Source: Paracyclopina nana
Taxonomy: Eukaryota; Arthropoda; Copepoda; Cyclopoida; Cyclopettidae
DNA: 64,000 nt
NCBI GenBank assembly: GCA_019096065.1
Contig: JAGUCH010000004.1
Span: 7,936,001 to 8,000,000 of the forward strand
Reading direction: 5' to 3'
Below, one piece after another: positions 62,201 through 64,000 of this stretch. The position numbers and the translations under genes were made by a program. Within the stretch, counting starts at the first letter, position 1. Each line of letters opens with the position of its first letter. Under the pieces are notes generated by a model. It was not told the origin of the DNA. It worked only from the letters and a program-made list of their open reading frames with translations, and ran no database searches.

Positions 62201-64000
62201 GGCAAGGATGAAGATTCTGCTGAAGCTCTTCTTAAGAGGCATCAAGCCTTCATGGGTGACCTGGAAGGGTTCAAGAGCACAATTGAGATGCTCAAGGAGC
62301 AAGCCACCAATTGTAGGCAGCAAGAAACTCCCATAGTGGACATCACTGGCAAAGAATGTGTAATGGCTCTGTATGACTATACAGAGAAGTCTCCTAGGGA
62401 AGTTAGCATGAAGAAAGGGGATGTCTTAACACTCCTGAATTCCAATAACAAGGACTGGTGGAAGGTGGAAGTAAATGATAGGCAGGGTTTTGTTCCTGCA
62501 GCCTATGTGAAGAAAATTGATCCAGGGCTAACTGCTTCTCAGCAACAGCTGCTTGATAATAGCTCTGTGTCATCCAGGCAAAGCCAGATTGAAACCTTCT
62601 TTGAAAGTGTCCTCACTACAGGGGAAGAGAGGACCAAGAGACTTCAAGAAACCCATCGAGCTTTTGTATTGGTCAGAGAGGCTCAAGAGTTGACCAACTG
62701 GATTAAAACTAAAGAGCAGCATGCTTCAACCACTGATGTAGGAGAAGACCTTGAGCAGGTTGAACTCATGCAAAAGAAGTTTGATGACTTCCAGTCAGAT
62801 CTCAAATCCAATGAGAAGAGATTGACTGAAATGAATGAAATTGCCATGCAACTTGTCACTCTAGGGCAAACTGAAGCTGCCATTAAGATTCAAACTCACT
62901 TGGAAGAAGTGAACAAAAAATGGACTGAACTACAAACCACAACCAATGAACGTGTCATGGCTTTTGAAAGGGCACATGAAGTGCAAAGGTATAATCATGA
63001 TGCTGAGGAAACCAGAGATTGGATCATGGAGAAGTATGAAGCATTGACCATTGAAGATTTGGGGGCTGACTTGAGGGGCGTTCAAGCTTTGCAGAGGAAG
63101 CATGAGGGTCTTGAGAGAGACTTGGCTGCATTAGGAGAAAAAATTGAGAATCTTGAGGAAGGTGCTGCCAAGCTGATCAAGAATCATCCTGGGTCTGCTG
63201 ATGAGATAAATGAAAGAAAAGCAGAGATTCTAAAAGACTGGAAGCAACTCAATGTAACAGCTATGGAAAGGAAAGAGAAGCTTTTGGATTCATATGACTT
63301 CCAAAGGTTCTTGTCTGACTTCAGAGACCTAATGGGATGGATTTCAGGCATGAAGAGCTTGATCAACAGTGAGGAAATGGCCACAGATGTCACTGTTGCT
63401 GAAGCATTGCTTGAAAGGCATCAAGAACATAGAACTGAAATTGACGCCAGAGCAGGAACATTCCAGGTAATACTTTGGCTAAGCATTTGCTTTTTTAGAA
63501 AGCGCCTAATTAGCTTTACTTTTTCTTTAGGCTTTTGAGCTATTTGGTCAGCAGCTTCTACAAGCAGATCACTATGCATCAGTTCAAGTTCAAGAGAAAA
63601 TTGAGTCAATCAAGGAAGCCAGGCAAGACCTGGAGAAAGCCTGGATTGCCCGGCGCATGCAGCTTGACCAATGTCTTGAGCTCCAGCTGTTTTACAGGGA
63701 TTGTGAACAAGCTGAGAATTGGATGACCTCAAGGGAGGCATTCTTGGGTAAGTTAACTTTGGATTCAATTTCAATTTTTCCTAATGCTTTTCCTCAGCAT
63801 CAGATGAAACTGATGGTGGAGATGGTGACACTGTTGAGGCAATGATCAAGAAACATGAGGATTTTGATAAAGCCATTGGCAATCAAGAGGAGAAAATTGA
63901 GTCATTGACAACCTATGCTGATCAGCTTATGTCCTCTGAGCATTATGCAGTCAATGACATCCAAACTAAAAAGGAAGAAGTTCTTGCTAGATGGCAGGAC
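59265..64000 (+). CDS. alpha-Spec: Alpha-spectrin, N-terminal ~1,483 residues (cut by window end)
   Basis: Exons: 59265-59513, 59572-60329, 60387-60679, 60738-63466, 63531-63747 and 63798 to the window end, with introns of 58, 57, 58, 64 and 50 bp, all phase-consistent. The start [20 protein letters not shown] gives the typical N-terminal half repeat that pairs with beta-spectrin to form the tetramer. About 13 triple-helix spectrin repeats follow ([32 protein letters not shown]). An SH3 domain with ALYDY and DWWKVE lies at about 967-1027, its usual place inside a repeat. The full protein is about 2,400 residues, so the calmodulin-like EF-hand end lies outside. It forms the submembrane spectrin-actin skeleton with beta-spectrin and ankyrin. 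No breaks are seen. Confidence 0.97.

Overview
The window is nuclear DNA of an invertebrate animal, most likely an arthropod such as a crustacean or springtail. The evidence is a conserved invertebrate-type alpha-spectrin gene, metazoan genes (RAB5IF, an MPLKIP-like gene, RCC1-BTB, an XK-like membrane protein), GT-AG introns mostly 49-64 bp long, and heavy transposon load. The exact taxon cannot be read from the sequence. Intron-bearing genes below were modelled by hand from splice signals and reading-frame continuity.

Layout. 1-3,000: three minus-strand genes, namely an MPLKIP-like gene directly behind a RAB5IF gene (64 bp apart, with a splice acceptor touching the second ATG) and a predicted secreted protein with two alpha-crystallin domains. 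3,250-8,250: repeat territory, with a foldback-type element whose inverted ends are 15-bp minisatellites, a 615-bp palindrome, a ~50-bp minisatellite and unassigned open frames. 8,253-18,594 and 28,604-38,940: two closely related ~10.34-kb Ty3/gypsy LTR retrotransposons, both on the minus strand, each with gag, pol and an envelope-like third gene. They carry 197-bp LTRs, 4-bp target duplications and a clear -1 frameshift signal between gag and pol. Both are recent insertions and both are defective, at different points. Between them lie a broken Helitron-like helicase, RCC1-BTB relics, a tRNA-like SINE head and one intact RCC1-BTB-BACK gene.

39,000-50,700: sparse, with another BACK-domain fragment, tandem and dispersed repeats, a seven-helix receptor-like gene with a 5'-truncated tandem copy, and a two-domain TPMT-like methyltransferase gene whose longest start adds a presequence-like N-terminus. 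50,761-58,613: one very large gene that joins about 1,900 residues of degenerate ankyrin repeats to a polytopic membrane region resembling XK-family scramblases. 59,265-64,000: the first 1,483 or so residues of alpha-spectrin, including its SH3 domain, cut by the window edge.

The cellular genes do not form an obvious pathway. RAB5IF acts at the ER membrane translocon, spectrin in the membrane skeleton, and the ankyrin-XK protein is probably a membrane protein with a large cytoplasmic scaffold. The strongest leads are the ankyrin-XK fusion, the gag-pol recoding signal with its hairpin, the gypsy element carrying a chuvirus-type envelope, the secreted double alpha-crystallin protein and the foldback element.
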